Source: Amphibalanus amphitrite (Eukaryota; Arthropoda; Thecostraca; Balanomorpha; Balanidae). From it: 64,000 bases of DNA. Position 1 is the stretch's first letter, and every line of letters begins with the position of its first letter. The stretch is taken from the NCBI RefSeq assembly GCF_019059575.1, contig NW_024881781.1:186001-250000 (forward strand), read 5' to 3'. The notes under the pieces were generated by a model that made no database searches, was not told the origin of the DNA, and saw only the letters and a list, made by a program, of their open reading frames with translations. Both the position numbers and the translations under genes were made by a program. Shown here piece by piece: positions 21,040 to 33,700 of this stretch.

Positions 21040-21720
21040 GGGGCACCAAATGTAAGGGCGCCAAACGGTTACGAGGGCGTCGTGAGACCATGAAAAGGGC
21101 CCATTCTCCTAAAAGGGCGCCGAGTGATTGAAAACGTTTTATGGTCCAAGGGCGCTGAGAAGCCAGAAGGGCTCCGCACATTTAGTAATGCTAAGTTGGT
21201 GGGGACGTAGGGGCGCCAGACGGTTACGAGGGTGCCGTGAGACGATGAAAAGGGCACCATTCTCCTATAGAAGGGCGCCGAGTGATTGAAAACGCTACGT
21301 GGTCCAGGGGCGCTGAGAGGCCAGAAGGCAGAAGGGCGCCGCACAGTCAGCAATGCTAAGTTGGTGGGGACGTAGTAAGTAGGAGCGCCAGACGGTTACG
21401 AGTGTGCCGTGAGACCATGAAAAGGGCGCCATTCTCCTAGAAGGGCGCCGAGTGATTGAAAACGCTATGTGGTCCATGGGCGCTGAAAGACCACAAGGGC
21501 GCCGAACAGTCGAGGGATGCACGGTGGACAGAGACCTACTAGGGCGCGAGACGGTTAGGCGCCGTTAGGCGTTAGACCATTAGAATGGCGCGGTCCTGTC
21601 AAAAGGGCGCCATTTTCCCAGAAGGGCGCCGAGTGACTAAAAAAAGCTATATTATCCAGGAACGCGGACGGTCAGGACGCCGTTAGAGCATGCGAAGGGC
21701 GCCGTGCTCTCGAAAGGACG
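21040..21720. repeat. Degenerate tandem array of about 155-170 bp units
   Basis: Units start with CGCCA(A/G)ACGGTTACGAG at about 21059, 21213 and 21386 and contain AAGGGCGCCGAGTGATTGAAAACG and a CGCTGAGA...CAGAAGGGC segment. A fourth, decayed unit continues to about 21720. GGGCGCC recurs many times inside each unit. The minus-strand open frames are repeat products. Confidence 0.85.
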
Positions 21721-21863
21721 CTTGTAAAAGACTTGTGGGTGCCCATCATTGTTGGGGCATAATTCAGGATTGTGGGTGCAATGTGCATCTGCCCCCACAA
21801 AGAAATATAAAATTACACCCCTGTTCCTCACAATGAGAATCATTTTCAAGCTTCAATTCTGAC

Positions 21864-22910
21864 TTAACCCTCGCCGGACCTATTGGTTTTCTACATACGC
21901 GCCGGCCGAGGGGGGGGGGGGGCGGGTACGACCCCCCTCGCCGTTTCGCCCCTGGTGGAGCTAGCGCGTCGCGGAAAAAACGAGCGTGTGCGCCGTTACG
22001 AGACGCAGAGATTGGTACCCGATTTTAAGGTCCTAGGTCAACCGGTGACCTCTGAGGTCAGGTCAAGTGCCCCAGGGTACGGTTCAGTTTTTGGTGAATA
22101 ACTTCGCAAAAAAAACGGCCGCAGAGCCGCGATTTTGGCAGCATCGTGTTCGCCTCGCTCAGGCGCGTCGAATGATATACTTTTTGTCCGGGTCAGGTCA
22201 ACTTAGGGTGTTGACCTCAGGTCAAGGTCAGGTCAGCACCCCCAGGTCACGAAATTGGTCGAAAGAGGTCATGTCGCATATCATTCGATTTGGCAGGTCT
22301 TCCTGAGTCCATTGGTGGCTTTCTCGACTCGCTAGCTTAATTTGATCGGGAGTTATTGACGAAAAACTAATATGACCTTGATGACGTCATAAATGACGTC
22401 ACGCAAGGTCAACATTGCAAAAGTGACGCATCTAACCTTGCAAGGAGTGCATCAAATCACGATTCTGTGTGCTTGAGACAGTTGGAGATCGTTCCCGGCG
22501 CCAGAATAGCAGTTTTCATTTTTCCCCATTGACTTATAATGGTGAGGTCACGAAAATGACCTGACCTCATATGACCTTTAGGAAAAATCCGAGATATACA
22601 AGTTGTGAGACTCATAATGGATACTAGATCCTGCAAGTTTCATTTCCCTGTGACATCTCCTCTGGCAGTGAGGGCGTTGCGAAGTTGCGAGTTGCGACAT
22701 CTGAAGACCGTGCAGAGGTTCACTTATGACGTCATAGGTCAGTGACCTGACCTGACCCAAAAATGCGGTTGGTGTCAAAAGATGCGGCTTGGATCAAAGG
22801 TCAGGTATGCCAAGTTTCAGCTCTCTATTGCCAGCGTGTTCGGAGCTATCGCGAAAAAAACCCTATGGGGGGGGGCGGCACCCCCCCCCCCCTCGGCCGG
22901 CGAGGGTTAA
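21864..22910. mobile_element. AGGTCA-rich TTAA element, copy E (best preserved)
   Basis: It starts TTAACCCTCGCCGG and ends CCGGCGAGGGTTAA, giving a TTAA target duplication and inverted ends, the layout of piggyBac-type elements. G-run/C-run hairpins sit at about 21909-21940 and 22867-22893. Half-sites lie at 22028-22065, 22195-22245, 22540-22580 and 22735-22760. An inverted pair of TCGAATGATATA motifs lies near 22168 and 22277. No transposase frame is present. Confidence 0.9.
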
Positions 22911-25900
22911 GGCTTTATCGGAGTAAAGTCTTCATTCAATTGTTACATTAGCAAACTCCACATCATGTCCTTTAGTTCATTGATTTCGAAATTTAGCGTC
23001 AAATGTCGGGACACCGCATGAGTGCAGTGCCCTTAATTTTCGCCTCAACCTTCTTTAAGGGGTCTCTACGTGCTCCTCTACGTGCTCCTCTCTACGTCTC
23101 TACGTGCCCCTCGCCACGGCCTAATGGACCATCGGGGATGACCCGACCTGTGAAATCTAACTTGACCAGACCCTGGTCCTCGACCCTTTCGTCAAAAGTC
23201 CAAAGTCGGGGTACCACAAATGACGTAAATGCCCTTAACTTTTCTCTCGTCAGATCGTTTTTTAAAGGGACCCTCCCACCTTCAAAAAAGTTTATGAATT
23301 GGCATGAAAGTGATGTCGCTCGATTCAGAAAGAGCGAAAACGAATATCTACCAAATTTCACCGAAAAATATTCACCGGTTTTCAAGATATTTGACTTTTA
23401 TTTTTGTTTACTTTTTGGGATCTCCGCTGTTCCTAGCGACTTTACTTGGAAGCAATAATTTGGCAGCTTAAAGTGCGGCACTTGTTGCTACAAAGCAGCA
23501 TATACCACAGGCATATTTACGTCTGGACAACGAGTTGCGGGGAAAAGTGCTGATTTTGTTGCAGATTTAGGAGCCGGTGATTAGGCTGGATTTTTGGGTT
23601 ACTTTTTCGTTCCGATTCATTTATTTCATAGTGTTTGGCTTTTGAATATTCTAGTTCTTTCAGATAAATATTACTTGCCTTACAACTTTTGTAAAAACGT
23701 TTCATTTTTTATAAGCCGACCTTTAGAGTCCTAAAAATATATCAGCACTACAATCATTGTAAACAAACAAATGGAGCACCACTTGGCTCAAACTTGGCTC
23801 TGTTCCAAGGCGCTTTATCTGGTGGCTTCCGTACTCTTGTACGTCGTTTTGTTGGATGTTTTGGATCCCTTAAGATTGACTTATATCATATTTAAGAAGC
23901 ATGTGACTGAAAACAATCCGAAGTATCCAGGAGGATGACAGAGGCAGAGCAATATCAATATCAAGTTGAACTTGAAGTCATGAAATTTTGGTTGATAAAC
24001 GCAAGTTGATCGGGCTCATATATCAGCAAAAAAAAAGTAAAATTAAAAGACCTTATTGGCCGAAAACAAGCTATAATATTGCAGATCTTGGAGCAATACT
24101 GAAGAGCACGCTGAGCAGGATCATGCCAGAAAATGTTGACTGATGAGCGCATATTGATGTATTGGTATGAATATTGAATGATAACAACAGCAAGATAAAT
24201 TAGTGCTAACTATCAAGTTAAAAATCTAGAATGAATGGACTTTGGCAGCTTTACTATGCTTAGATGCTATGCAGATTGTATGTGCATCAGGTACTCAGTG
24301 TCTGGCAAATGAAACATGCGATCATTCCATTGCTACTGCAACTGGAGGAGAAAGCTTGGATCACGAAATCCACTTTATGTTGATTTTGATGTTAATCATT
24401 ACTGTATTTCTTGAAAAAAGGATTGCTATAAAATTGTCAATGTGACAATCTACCTGTATGCAACGATGTGATCATATGATGTGTTCATAGTCATTCATGA
24501 TAGTGATTCATGATTGTTGGTCCAATATACAATGGCAAAGCTCTCAGTCTCAGCGTTTCTTCCTGTGGATGGCCAGCAGTGACTCAGAGCTTAAAAGTAT
24601 TAGTTTTCTTCACAGGGCTGGGATAAAAAGTACTGAGGGTAATTTTCCACCAAGGAACTCTACTTGAGTTTTGACATGGTATGAGATGTAGGCACAAGTA
24701 GGTAGGTGCTTAGTTCCAATAGGTCTGCAGTTGTGTAGGTTTAGTCAGGTTAGCTTAGATTAGGTTATGTTAGTTTTTTAATTTGCCAAGTGTCCATAAA
24801 AATGTGACCTGAGCAATGAGCATACCTGGATAACCTGACAGCTGACCTAACCTCAATCGTCACACATATTTGCAGCCTACCCAAGAGTCAAGACCTGCAT
24901 AGCAGTAGCACCCAGTTATAGGTAGGTACTCACCCTAACTCAATCTTACCTGCTAACCTTCAACTTGCCTATAGTTAGCTCACCTTGCCAAGCTGCATCC
25001 AGGGAAACAGTCAACTGAGGAACTGGCTCATTGGGTGGCTGGTGTGACTGTGTGAGTCTGTGCATTTTAAGTGTTTCTTCTCTGAAGCTGCTCTGCACTT
25101 GTCATGTTAGATGCTCAGAAAATGTGGGAAATGATTACTTAACTACTCTAGTGCTTTGTTAATGCTCAAGACATGAACAAGTACAGATCCTGCAGGGTAC
25201 AGCTATGAGTTAGGTGCTAGGTGAGTATGTTATGTGAATGTGCTGTTCCCTGTTTGACCATAGTAAGTATACAAACAAGCAAAGGGTCACAGTTATATTC
25301 AATCTCCACATAAACATACAACAAAAACGGCCATATAGCCTCACTCCGAACACACCACAAATAGCTTAAGCCTTTGCAGGCACAAAAATGCTTTGATTTA
25401 CAGGACAGGTATACAATATAACCTCTGTCCATGGGGATCTTGCTGCCAAGTTGAGGTACGATGACTGAACTTCAGGATTGATCAACCTTTTCTTCTTAGC
25501 CACTGCTTATATACGAGAAAGACCAAATGCTTGTTTGTAAACTGCCTTGAAAATTTAATGATCCACCTTCAATTCTGACATGAAGGCACAAATAAAATAG
25601 TTCCCTCTCCTTTTGGAATACACAAAGCAAAATATTTAATAACTTCTAGTGGATGGACAAGAGCAATTAGCATAGCTTTCCCTCAAGCCCCTCACTGATA
25701 AACAACACTGACGCTTATTCGCTTCATATTTTGTAACAAACGCGCAAAAACTGCAATATAACAGCACTATATGCTTCTTGACAAAATGCAAAAGTAGTAA
25801 AAAAAATTAGCCCTGATGGCATTCATTCTTGATGGAAACGTAATGACAAAATATTTTGTAGTAACTATTAAATTTCGGCCGAAAACAGTGCACGGTTTCA

Positions 25901-26150
25901 AAAAGAATCATTCCAATGACGGTCCATTCTTGCGGTCCTGAAATCGCCACTATTTCCGGCCTCTCCAACGCAACTCGTTGTCCAGACGTAAATATGCATA
26001 CCACAGCATGCTACAAAACGTTTTAGTCAAACGACAAACATTTAAAAATCGTTAGATATCTGCGCTGACGTCACACATTCAGAGGGGTATTCCTATGCAT
26101 TAGCCCCTCTGAATCAAAATGCTGCAATTTTGAAATTCAATATTGCCGAT
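22911..26150. other. Gene-free, mostly AT-rich intergenic DNA
   Basis: At 23003-23450 there is a repeat-like GC-richer patch whose GGGGTCTCTACGTGCTCCTC has a relative near 27050. The stretch 24720-24990 has scattered TTAGGT/ACCTAA words. I recognise no gene or RNA. Confidence 0.5.
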
Positions 26151-26947
26151 TTAAAGGGACAGTATCATCGAAAAAAAAATCAATGTATGGAGCTGATTTT
26201 TTTTTTACTAGCATTTCTTATTTTTCTGAATCAGAAAAACATAGTTTGAGGACCGAACTTGGTGAAAAATATTGCAACCACATTTCATTTTCATGATTCA
26301 TTTTCATGAGCGAACCACCACTATACAAGCATGGCCGCCAGTTTGGAAGCATGCAAAATTACTACAGAACTGGCGCAGATAATACATTATTGACGCTACG
26401 CTTACGGGGTCGTTCTTCTAATTGAGTTGTCCTTAGGGAGAGGTAGCCTTAGGTATTGCCTATAAAAATATCACGTGACAATTGGAGGGAGTGACAATTG
26501 GACGTGACAATTGACAATGGGAGAAAATATCACGTGACAATCACGTGATAAACGTCATACATTGGAGGGAGATTGTGATTCAAGCTGGAGGAATTCCTTT
26601 GTTGAGACGCTAGAATCCGAAGTGGAAGGAAACAGCGGAAATTGCCTACGACTATTTAATGAATTTAACGGTGATGAATAAGTGCGAAAAACGTTTTGGC
26701 TTTATAAAATTTGATGAAATGACCAGGGTAAAAGTTTTATTACTGGCGGTCAATTCAAAACGGCGCAAACATTTAAACAGTGAAGATAGTGAAGCACGAT
26801 TCAAAGTGTGGTACACCTTTCGTACTTTGAGCGGCGATAGCGGGAAAATGGTGTGGAGCTTCGAGGATCGGTCTTCAGTTCCCGGACCAGAAAGGTGGGG
26901 TCTATGCAATGTCAAATTTCATCAAAATGGTGATACTGTCCCTTTAA
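26151..26947. mobile_element. Kolobok-like non-autonomous TTAA element
   Basis: TTAA plus AGGGACAGTATCA at 26151-26167 is mirrored by TGATACTGTCCCT plus TTAA at 26931-26947. TTAA targets and TTAAAGGR-type ends are known for Kolobok/T2-type MITEs. Inside lie three TCACGTGA boxes (26471, 26530, 26541). A 102-codon open frame across the right part resembles no transposase I know. Confidence 0.82.
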
Positions 26948-27029
26948 GGCATTTCTCGATGTTGTGAGTGCCGAAACCAGTAATTGTGAGCCAGGGACCC
27001 CATTTTGGCTATCTCAACTCAAATCTAAT

Positions 27030-27200
27030 GTTAAGGTGGGAGGGTCCTTAAGTGGTCTCTATGTGCTCCTCCGTCCTCGCCTAAAGCCCCTAAATTACCG
27101 CCGGGAGACCCTGACCTCATGACCCGTGACCTCTACCTTGACATTGACCTCCTAACCGAGGGTCAAGGATCGGGTACCGCATAAGTGGGGCGAGGGTTAC
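27030..27200. mobile_element. Fragment of an AGGTCA-family element
   Basis: It ends GGGGCGAGGGTTA like the right terminus of copies A-E and carries TGACCT(C) words at 27108-27155. The left terminus is missing. It lies about 350 bp before the STT3B start codon. Confidence 0.55.
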
Positions 27201-27549
27201 CTGAAACTTCAAAGCATGCGTGCTCTTTGACAAAATACAACAAAGCTCATTTTTACCACATATGTCTTTATCGCTAACGTTTTGCAGCAAAATAAGGAAG
27301 CTACGTGGACTTTGCCGTCAAGGTGGCCAGCTGACTAGGAAGCTCAATATTTTATATCGATATAAAACGAAATAAACGCAAACTTGATGTAACTGTGGAT
27401 TAAATATGCATTTTATATTTCAAAAATCTGAAAACATCGTCCGTAATGTTTTCAAAACAACTTAACATTTTTTTTCATTATAATGTTGTTTCCAATGTTC
27501 AAAGCCTCGAAATCGATACAGATCTCTTCGGCACCGTAAACAATCCAAC

Positions 27550-27716
27550 ATGGCGAAGAAAGCCGGTGCCTCCGTAAAAACAGCGTTAAATACCCCTTCT
27601 GGGGTATCAACGCTTCTAACTTTTGCAATATTAGCGTTAGCATGCGTGGCTGGTTTTTCAAGCCGGCTGTTTGCGGTTATTCGCTTTGAGAGTATCATCC
27701 ATGAGTTTGATCCATG
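27550..27716 (+). CDS. STT3B: STT3B exon 1
   Basis: This exon encodes residues 1-55 and two bases of Trp56: a short basic start (MAKKAG), the first membrane segment ([17 protein letters not shown]) and IIHEFDPW with the first catalytic acidic residues. Donor GTGAGG. The TATA-less AT-rich sequence before it gives no clear promoter. Confidence 0.94.
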
Positions 27717-30700
27717 GTGAGGGTTCATTTGTGGCGCGCTGGGTTCGTTTACAATTACAGTGATTTTCGTTGAAACTTGGCTTTGTCTCATATATTTCTA
27801 TTCAGTTTTTCTTGCTTTTAGGGCCAGCTAAATGAATTTCTTAAAGTCACATTGAAATATGCAGTTATGGGTGAAACCTAGTTCCGTAAATTGAGCCACT
27901 AACAGCTATAGATATGTCGGGTAAATATCTATGGAAATAAACAAATTTGTAGGGATCTTAACTGCTGGACAAAGATCATCATTTAAATTATTTTTTGATT
28001 TAGGTGGTGTGTAATTTGTTTGAATTTTCTGTTCATTTATTATCATTCAATTTTTTACTTGATCAAAGTAATTTGGATGTTTCATTAACTATTTATAGGA
28101 TTATGTTAGCTATGTTTTCTTGGTAGCCATAAAGCAGGTGTTACACTTGTTTTTTTGCAACTAAGGAGAGGTGCTACACCCAGAGATGCTTTATAATCAA
28201 GCCAAACCAAGCCTAACTTATCCTGACCTAACCTTACCTAATACCTACAACCTAAAGCCTACAACCTACAGCCTAAAAACTACCACCGAAAACCCACTAA
28301 CTACCTACAGTGCCTCTCCTTGGTTGCAAAAAAAAACAGTTGATGCCTGCTTTACTTCTACCATTTTCATCTTCTTGATAGTACCTACATGGACATAATC
28401 AGCTGGCAGTTGCTTGAAAATGTGTTGTTTTCCATAATCTTATGCAAATGCAGAGCATCAGTTATATTTAGCATGTTGATCAGAACAGAAAGGTCTTATC
28501 AAAATATTATAATAGTTGAAGTACATAATGACTTGCCTTTTTTGGGAAAATAAACTTTTATTTAAAGTTATATTTCATGGGAATTTTTCATTACCTTCCT
28601 CTGTCACTTCCTAACAACTTTTCAAAAGTATTTGCTTGATTTGGAAATTTTGAAGTTTGGTCATTGTTTTTTCTTGTCTTGCATGCCCATTCTTAGAGTG
28701 AATGGCAGCTTCTCTGCCACAGAGCAGGTGAAACATACAGTGAGTGTGTGCCTCCCACAGGTTCAACTACCGCTCCACAGCGTACATGGTGAAGCATGGA
28801 TTCTACAACTTCCTCAACTGGTTCGACGAGCGTGCCTGGTACCCGCTGGGTCGGATTGTGGGCGGCACTGTCTACCCCGGGCTGATGCTGACCTCAGGTC
28901 TGATCCACCATGTACTTGACCTGCTCAACATCCCTGTCCACATCAGGGACATCTGTGTCTTCCTGGCACCCATCTTCAGGTGAGCAGTGTGGAGTGGTGG
29001 TGGTGTTTGTATGGAGGGTAACTGGGTGCTGGTTGCCTGTAATCAGGTACGGCGTTGCTGGATATGTAATATGTATGGACGTTCTGGTACATCAAGCTAT
29101 GAAGTGTTGTTTTGTGTGTGTCTCTGCCTTTGTGTGCCATAATTGACTAAATGGGCTCAAAGTTAAGAAAAGACACTTCTCTTTCTTTATAAAATGAAAA
29201 ACAATAAAAAATTATTTCCATCACCAACTGCAATCAGACAGCTGCAATTGTCACATTCCTCTGATTGAGTTTCCCCAACATAGCGTCTGACACTGATCGA
29301 CGTGATCGTTACCTACGTTCCACCTGAGTGACCCCACCACACCCACCCATATTCCCTCTGACTGACCTCCCATGACCCCAGCAGGCTGACGGCGATCGCC
29401 ACGCCCCTAACGGACTTATTTCCCCCATTCCAGCGGTCTGACGGCGATCGCCACGCCCCTAACTGACGTATTTCCCCCATTCCAGCGGTCTGACGGCGAT
29501 CGCCACGTTCCTGCTGACGCGCGAGCTGTGGTCGACGGGCGCCGGCCTGTTCGCCGCCTGCTTCATCGCCATCGTGCCCGGATACATCAGTCGATCGGTG
29601 GCCGGCAGCTATGACAACGAGGGCATCGCCATCTTCGCGCTCATGTTCACCTACTTCCTCTGGGTAAGTGATCATGTTCACCTTGGTGAGTGACAATGAT
29701 GGGTTAATGTCGCGCTGCAGGGTCTTCCTCGTGTTTGATACCTTCCTCTGAGTGAGGGACTGCGATGGATGGATCGATGATCGTACAGGGACGGAGTCGT
29801 GCGATTCTTCCTGGCGAGTGCCATGCCGATGGCAGTCGTGATGACGGTTGTACGGGACGTGTGGGGTCGGGGCGGGACCTTCGTCTTTGTGAGTGGCGGT
29901 GGCGATGGTATCTAGTCCAAGACGTGCCTGTGTTGCCTGTGTTGCCTGGCCAGTGTTGGGCTTTGCGTTCAGGTTCTGTAAGCCCCTATGTCGTCTACGC
30001 TGGTGCGAAACTTGAACTTACCGTCACACTGATTCTGTGGCGGATGTCACATCAACTCCGCATTTGTCCTTACGCGGCTCCGTCCTCCCCCTCTCCTTTT
30101 TCCGCTTCTTCCCATCTCTCTTTTCGCTGGCTCGGTTTCTATCGTCAGTGTCCACCGATCATCTCTGTTCTTGTCCTGTTTCGCACCTGCTGTCACTCGC
30201 CATTTACCGCCCGTCAAACACCCGCGGTCCCAAATGGCTGACGCCTGGCTGTTGGTGTTTTCCCTGTCCGCTTCCCGTTTTTCTCCGTTGTCCGTTATTC
30301 GTTCTCGGCTGTCCGTTACTGTCTTTTTCTGTCAACCGTAACATATCCCTGTTCCGTTCCTGTCTTTGTATGCACGTTCGGTCTGTTTTCCACCGCGTAG
30401 CCGGATACTCGTATCGAGCTGCAACTGACGTGGTCCGCACCCCGACAGCGAGCAAATGTGTGTGTGTATGCGGGGGAGGGAGGGGAGGGGGCTGTGATAC
30501 CACGTCATACTACGGCATGTTTTGATTGTCACCTCATGCCTACCCTGAGTCACAAACCTCTTGATGCCATGTAGAAGTATATAATATAACGGTGGTCGAG
30601 GCCTGTGGTGGACTATTGCGGTGATTACTTTTTTGTATTGGTGACTCCAGCCTGTTTCGTAGTCAATATTTTACGCTAACCCGTGATGTCGCGATAACAT

Positions 30701-33700
30701 TCATGGCCAAAAGTCAAGTCCTGAAGTCCTGAAGTCCTGAATGTAAATGAGTCGACGAAGCGCTCTGTCCGATTACCGTTTGAATTGAACAGTGAGCACT
30801 CTGCTGCATTGCTTTTGTCGAGGCTTTCTCTGTATGTGTGTTATTGATCAGTCTCGCTGCCCCTCCATATCGCGCAATCGATGAGTCGGTTAGCGCTGTA
30901 GTTGCAACAGGGCTGACGGTAGTCTCATCAATTCACGGGGACCTTACCGGCTTACCATTGTCCAGGTGTGGGGATTACCCGAGTACCCGTGCTGGTGTAA
31001 ATATGGAAGTGCATTGTCATGGTCGACTGCCCCGGCCCCTTGAACGCCTCAGTGTCCGTAGTATGACAAAGTCCCACCTCTGTGCAGTGCGAATGTCAAT
31101 TGCCCATCGGACGCACTTGGAACGGTTGTTTAACATCTTACACATGAATAACACTTTCCGCTTGTCTTCCCTGCGCGGTTGTTTATGAGCCATAAAAGTT
31201 GTGCTTATCGCCGATAATTACGGAATATTAGAGTTCGCATGGATATAAATTTATGCAGGAGCCGGTTGCCGCTCTTCAACGTTTGTCTATATCGCTATAT
31301 TGTCACGTCAATCTTGTCCCGCCGATCTACCCCAATCTCATCACTCATGAATCACAGACTCTGACATCAAACAGTCCTTGTTCATTTCACGGTATTTCGA
31401 TATGATTGAGCCCTGTTTGAATTATGAGTCCGCTTCACTGTACCGTGTCCGATCGGGTGGTTCCCCTTTTACCCGGGCTGATCAGCTGTCCATGTAAGTT
31501 ATCCCTGGGCTGTACCGTTTTTTTTAACCCACACAATACGTTTATCTCTTAGCCTGATGTCATGTTGTACCGGGTTGTGTCATGTGTAACCTGTCCGATG
31601 GGTGTGCCGTTAAACCTAACACTAGGCCATACCATTTCCGATCGGTGTTCCTCAACTGAACCTGACCGATGTGACCTGACGTGGCGTCTTATTGTCTGAT
31701 CAGTGTTTCATACCGCCGTGACCTGACGCCGGACCGGTGTGATGTGTGTTCCAGGTGCGCTCCGTGAAGACGGGATCAGTGTACTGGGCCTCATTGACTG
31801 CGCTCAGCTACTTCTACATGGTGAGACACCGGAAAGGGATGAGGTTGTGCCTAGACGTGAGTGGGGAGTTTATGCGAATGGCGAGAAAAACATGAGACAG
31901 TCTAATGCAAGATTAGAAGCATAGGCAATGCATTTTGGCACAACGCAGCATGCCAGCCCTCAACTTAGCTTCATGGTTTTATCTAGCATTTAAAGACTAT
32001 GTCGGTATTGTTAAAATTGAAATTTGGGAGTGGACGCCGTGGCACCAAGTTCATCAAAATATCCTCTGTGATATCTAGAAGGTGTACACCTTCGCTCGAA
32101 CGCGCGCCAACCCCATCACCATTCCCCGAGGTGCTCTGGTGTGACCCAGTGCAAACAGCGGCCGCCTGCCAGCCGCGGCGGGCGGCTGTTTCTTGCCACG
32201 CCTGGCGGCTATTTGGGCCGGACACAGGCGGGCCCACACACACAATGGACACACAGTCAACACACAGATACCCGCCCCCAGGACCGGCGCCCTGTCTTAT
32301 CAGCCTGCATGCCGTCTCCGTCCCGCGGCCGGCGCTATTTGCTCAGTGTGATTGACGACTAAATTTGCGGGTCACCGGAGTCGCCGGACAGTTTTTGCGT
32401 AACACCGCTGGTTGGTTTGCGGTAAATGAAAGGCTGCATCGGCGTATGACGGGAAGTGAAAAGTATCGAGCTGGTAGGGCACGGTTGTATGAGGGAAGAA
32501 GGTGATGCTTGAAATGAGCGACCCGAAATTATTGTGTCGGAATGATCGATAGGGCTTGACTGTGCTGTCATTGAACGAGTGAAGTGATTTTAGCTGTTCA
32601 GTTTTACTTCTGCCAAAGGAAGCTAGAGTGACCTAGCTTTGGTCATAGACCTCGGTATACCGAAGCCTGTGCTCTGGGCTTATCGTACTGCGTAGCGAGC
32701 ATGAATGTTTAATTATCGCTGCAAGTTATATCTCACGGAAGCTACCCAGACCTTATGGTTCGTTAGGTACTTCCTTTTCCGAGTTTGATATTTTTCTACA
32801 TCGGTGCTACTGCAACGGTATAAGTTTGCGTGCACCTCTAGTGTCGTTCTTATTAGCAGTCGGATAACGTTTAATAGCCCTTCCTACCGCGGATGCGATC
32901 TCACCGAAATAGCTGTTGTCGGTCTCACCAGCCCTCACCGGTTATGAATGGCTGCCGGCGCAGCACCTACCCGGTACCGTCCGGTTCACCGAGAAGTTGG
33001 AATGGGAGAACCTGCAGCTGGCGTATTTTGAACCAATGCTTAGCAGTAGCACCGCCTGAAAGCCAGCTTCTTCCCAGCTATGTATTTCACACTCCTTTTG
33101 AACCAGCACACCGGGCTTCTTTCGATCGCCCTGACTGTAACCTCTCGAGATGAATTCCCCTGCCTGGCTCGTGGGGTGAGAGATCTTCTATCTTTCCGTT
33201 CGTAGTTTCTTTTTTTCTGAAAGACTCCACCTGTAGTGTGACCGACCCCTTTTGCCGGCGCTTAGAGGTAGTGCCGTTGCTGTAAGAGGTTTTCCGATCG
33301 GTCCGAATGTAGTACACTCATGTGAAAGCTCCAACACTGACTGACCGTTCCTCTGTGACAGGTGTCAGCCTGGGGTGGCTACGTGTTCATCATCAACCTG
33401 ATCCCGCTGCACGTCTTCGCGCTGATGCTGATGGGGCGGTACTCGACGCGCCTCTACACGGCCTACACGACCTTCTTCATCCTGGGTCTGCTGTGCTCCA
33501 TGCAGATTCCGTTTGTCGGCTTCCAACCGATCCGGACCAGCGAGCACATGGCTTCGGCCGGTAAGTACCGGACTAGCGAGTGCGCTATATTGTGTCCGTA
33601 TTCCCTTCCGAACCAGCGAGCTTCGGCGTCGGCTTTTGGCCGGTAAGTGTTATAGCGTGCGTACCACCAGCGAACACATGGCTTCGGCCGGTGAAATTAT

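Noticed and set aside
23003-23458. 151-codon open frame
   Set aside because: It covers repeat-like sequence with internal duplications (GTGCTCCTCTAC) and has no known domain.
26659-26967. 102-codon open frame as a transposase remnant
   Set aside because: It crosses the element terminus and shows no transposase motif that I can see.
28200-28310. CCTAAC-like words, possibly telomere-type (arthropod TTAGG)
   Set aside because: Too degenerate and short, and inside an STT3B intron; no array of exact TTAGG units.
29382-29485. Upstream copies of the exon 3 acceptor as extra STT3B coding sequence
   Set aside because: Both shift the reading frame, and the resulting peptide breaks the conserved [10 protein letters not shown] segment.
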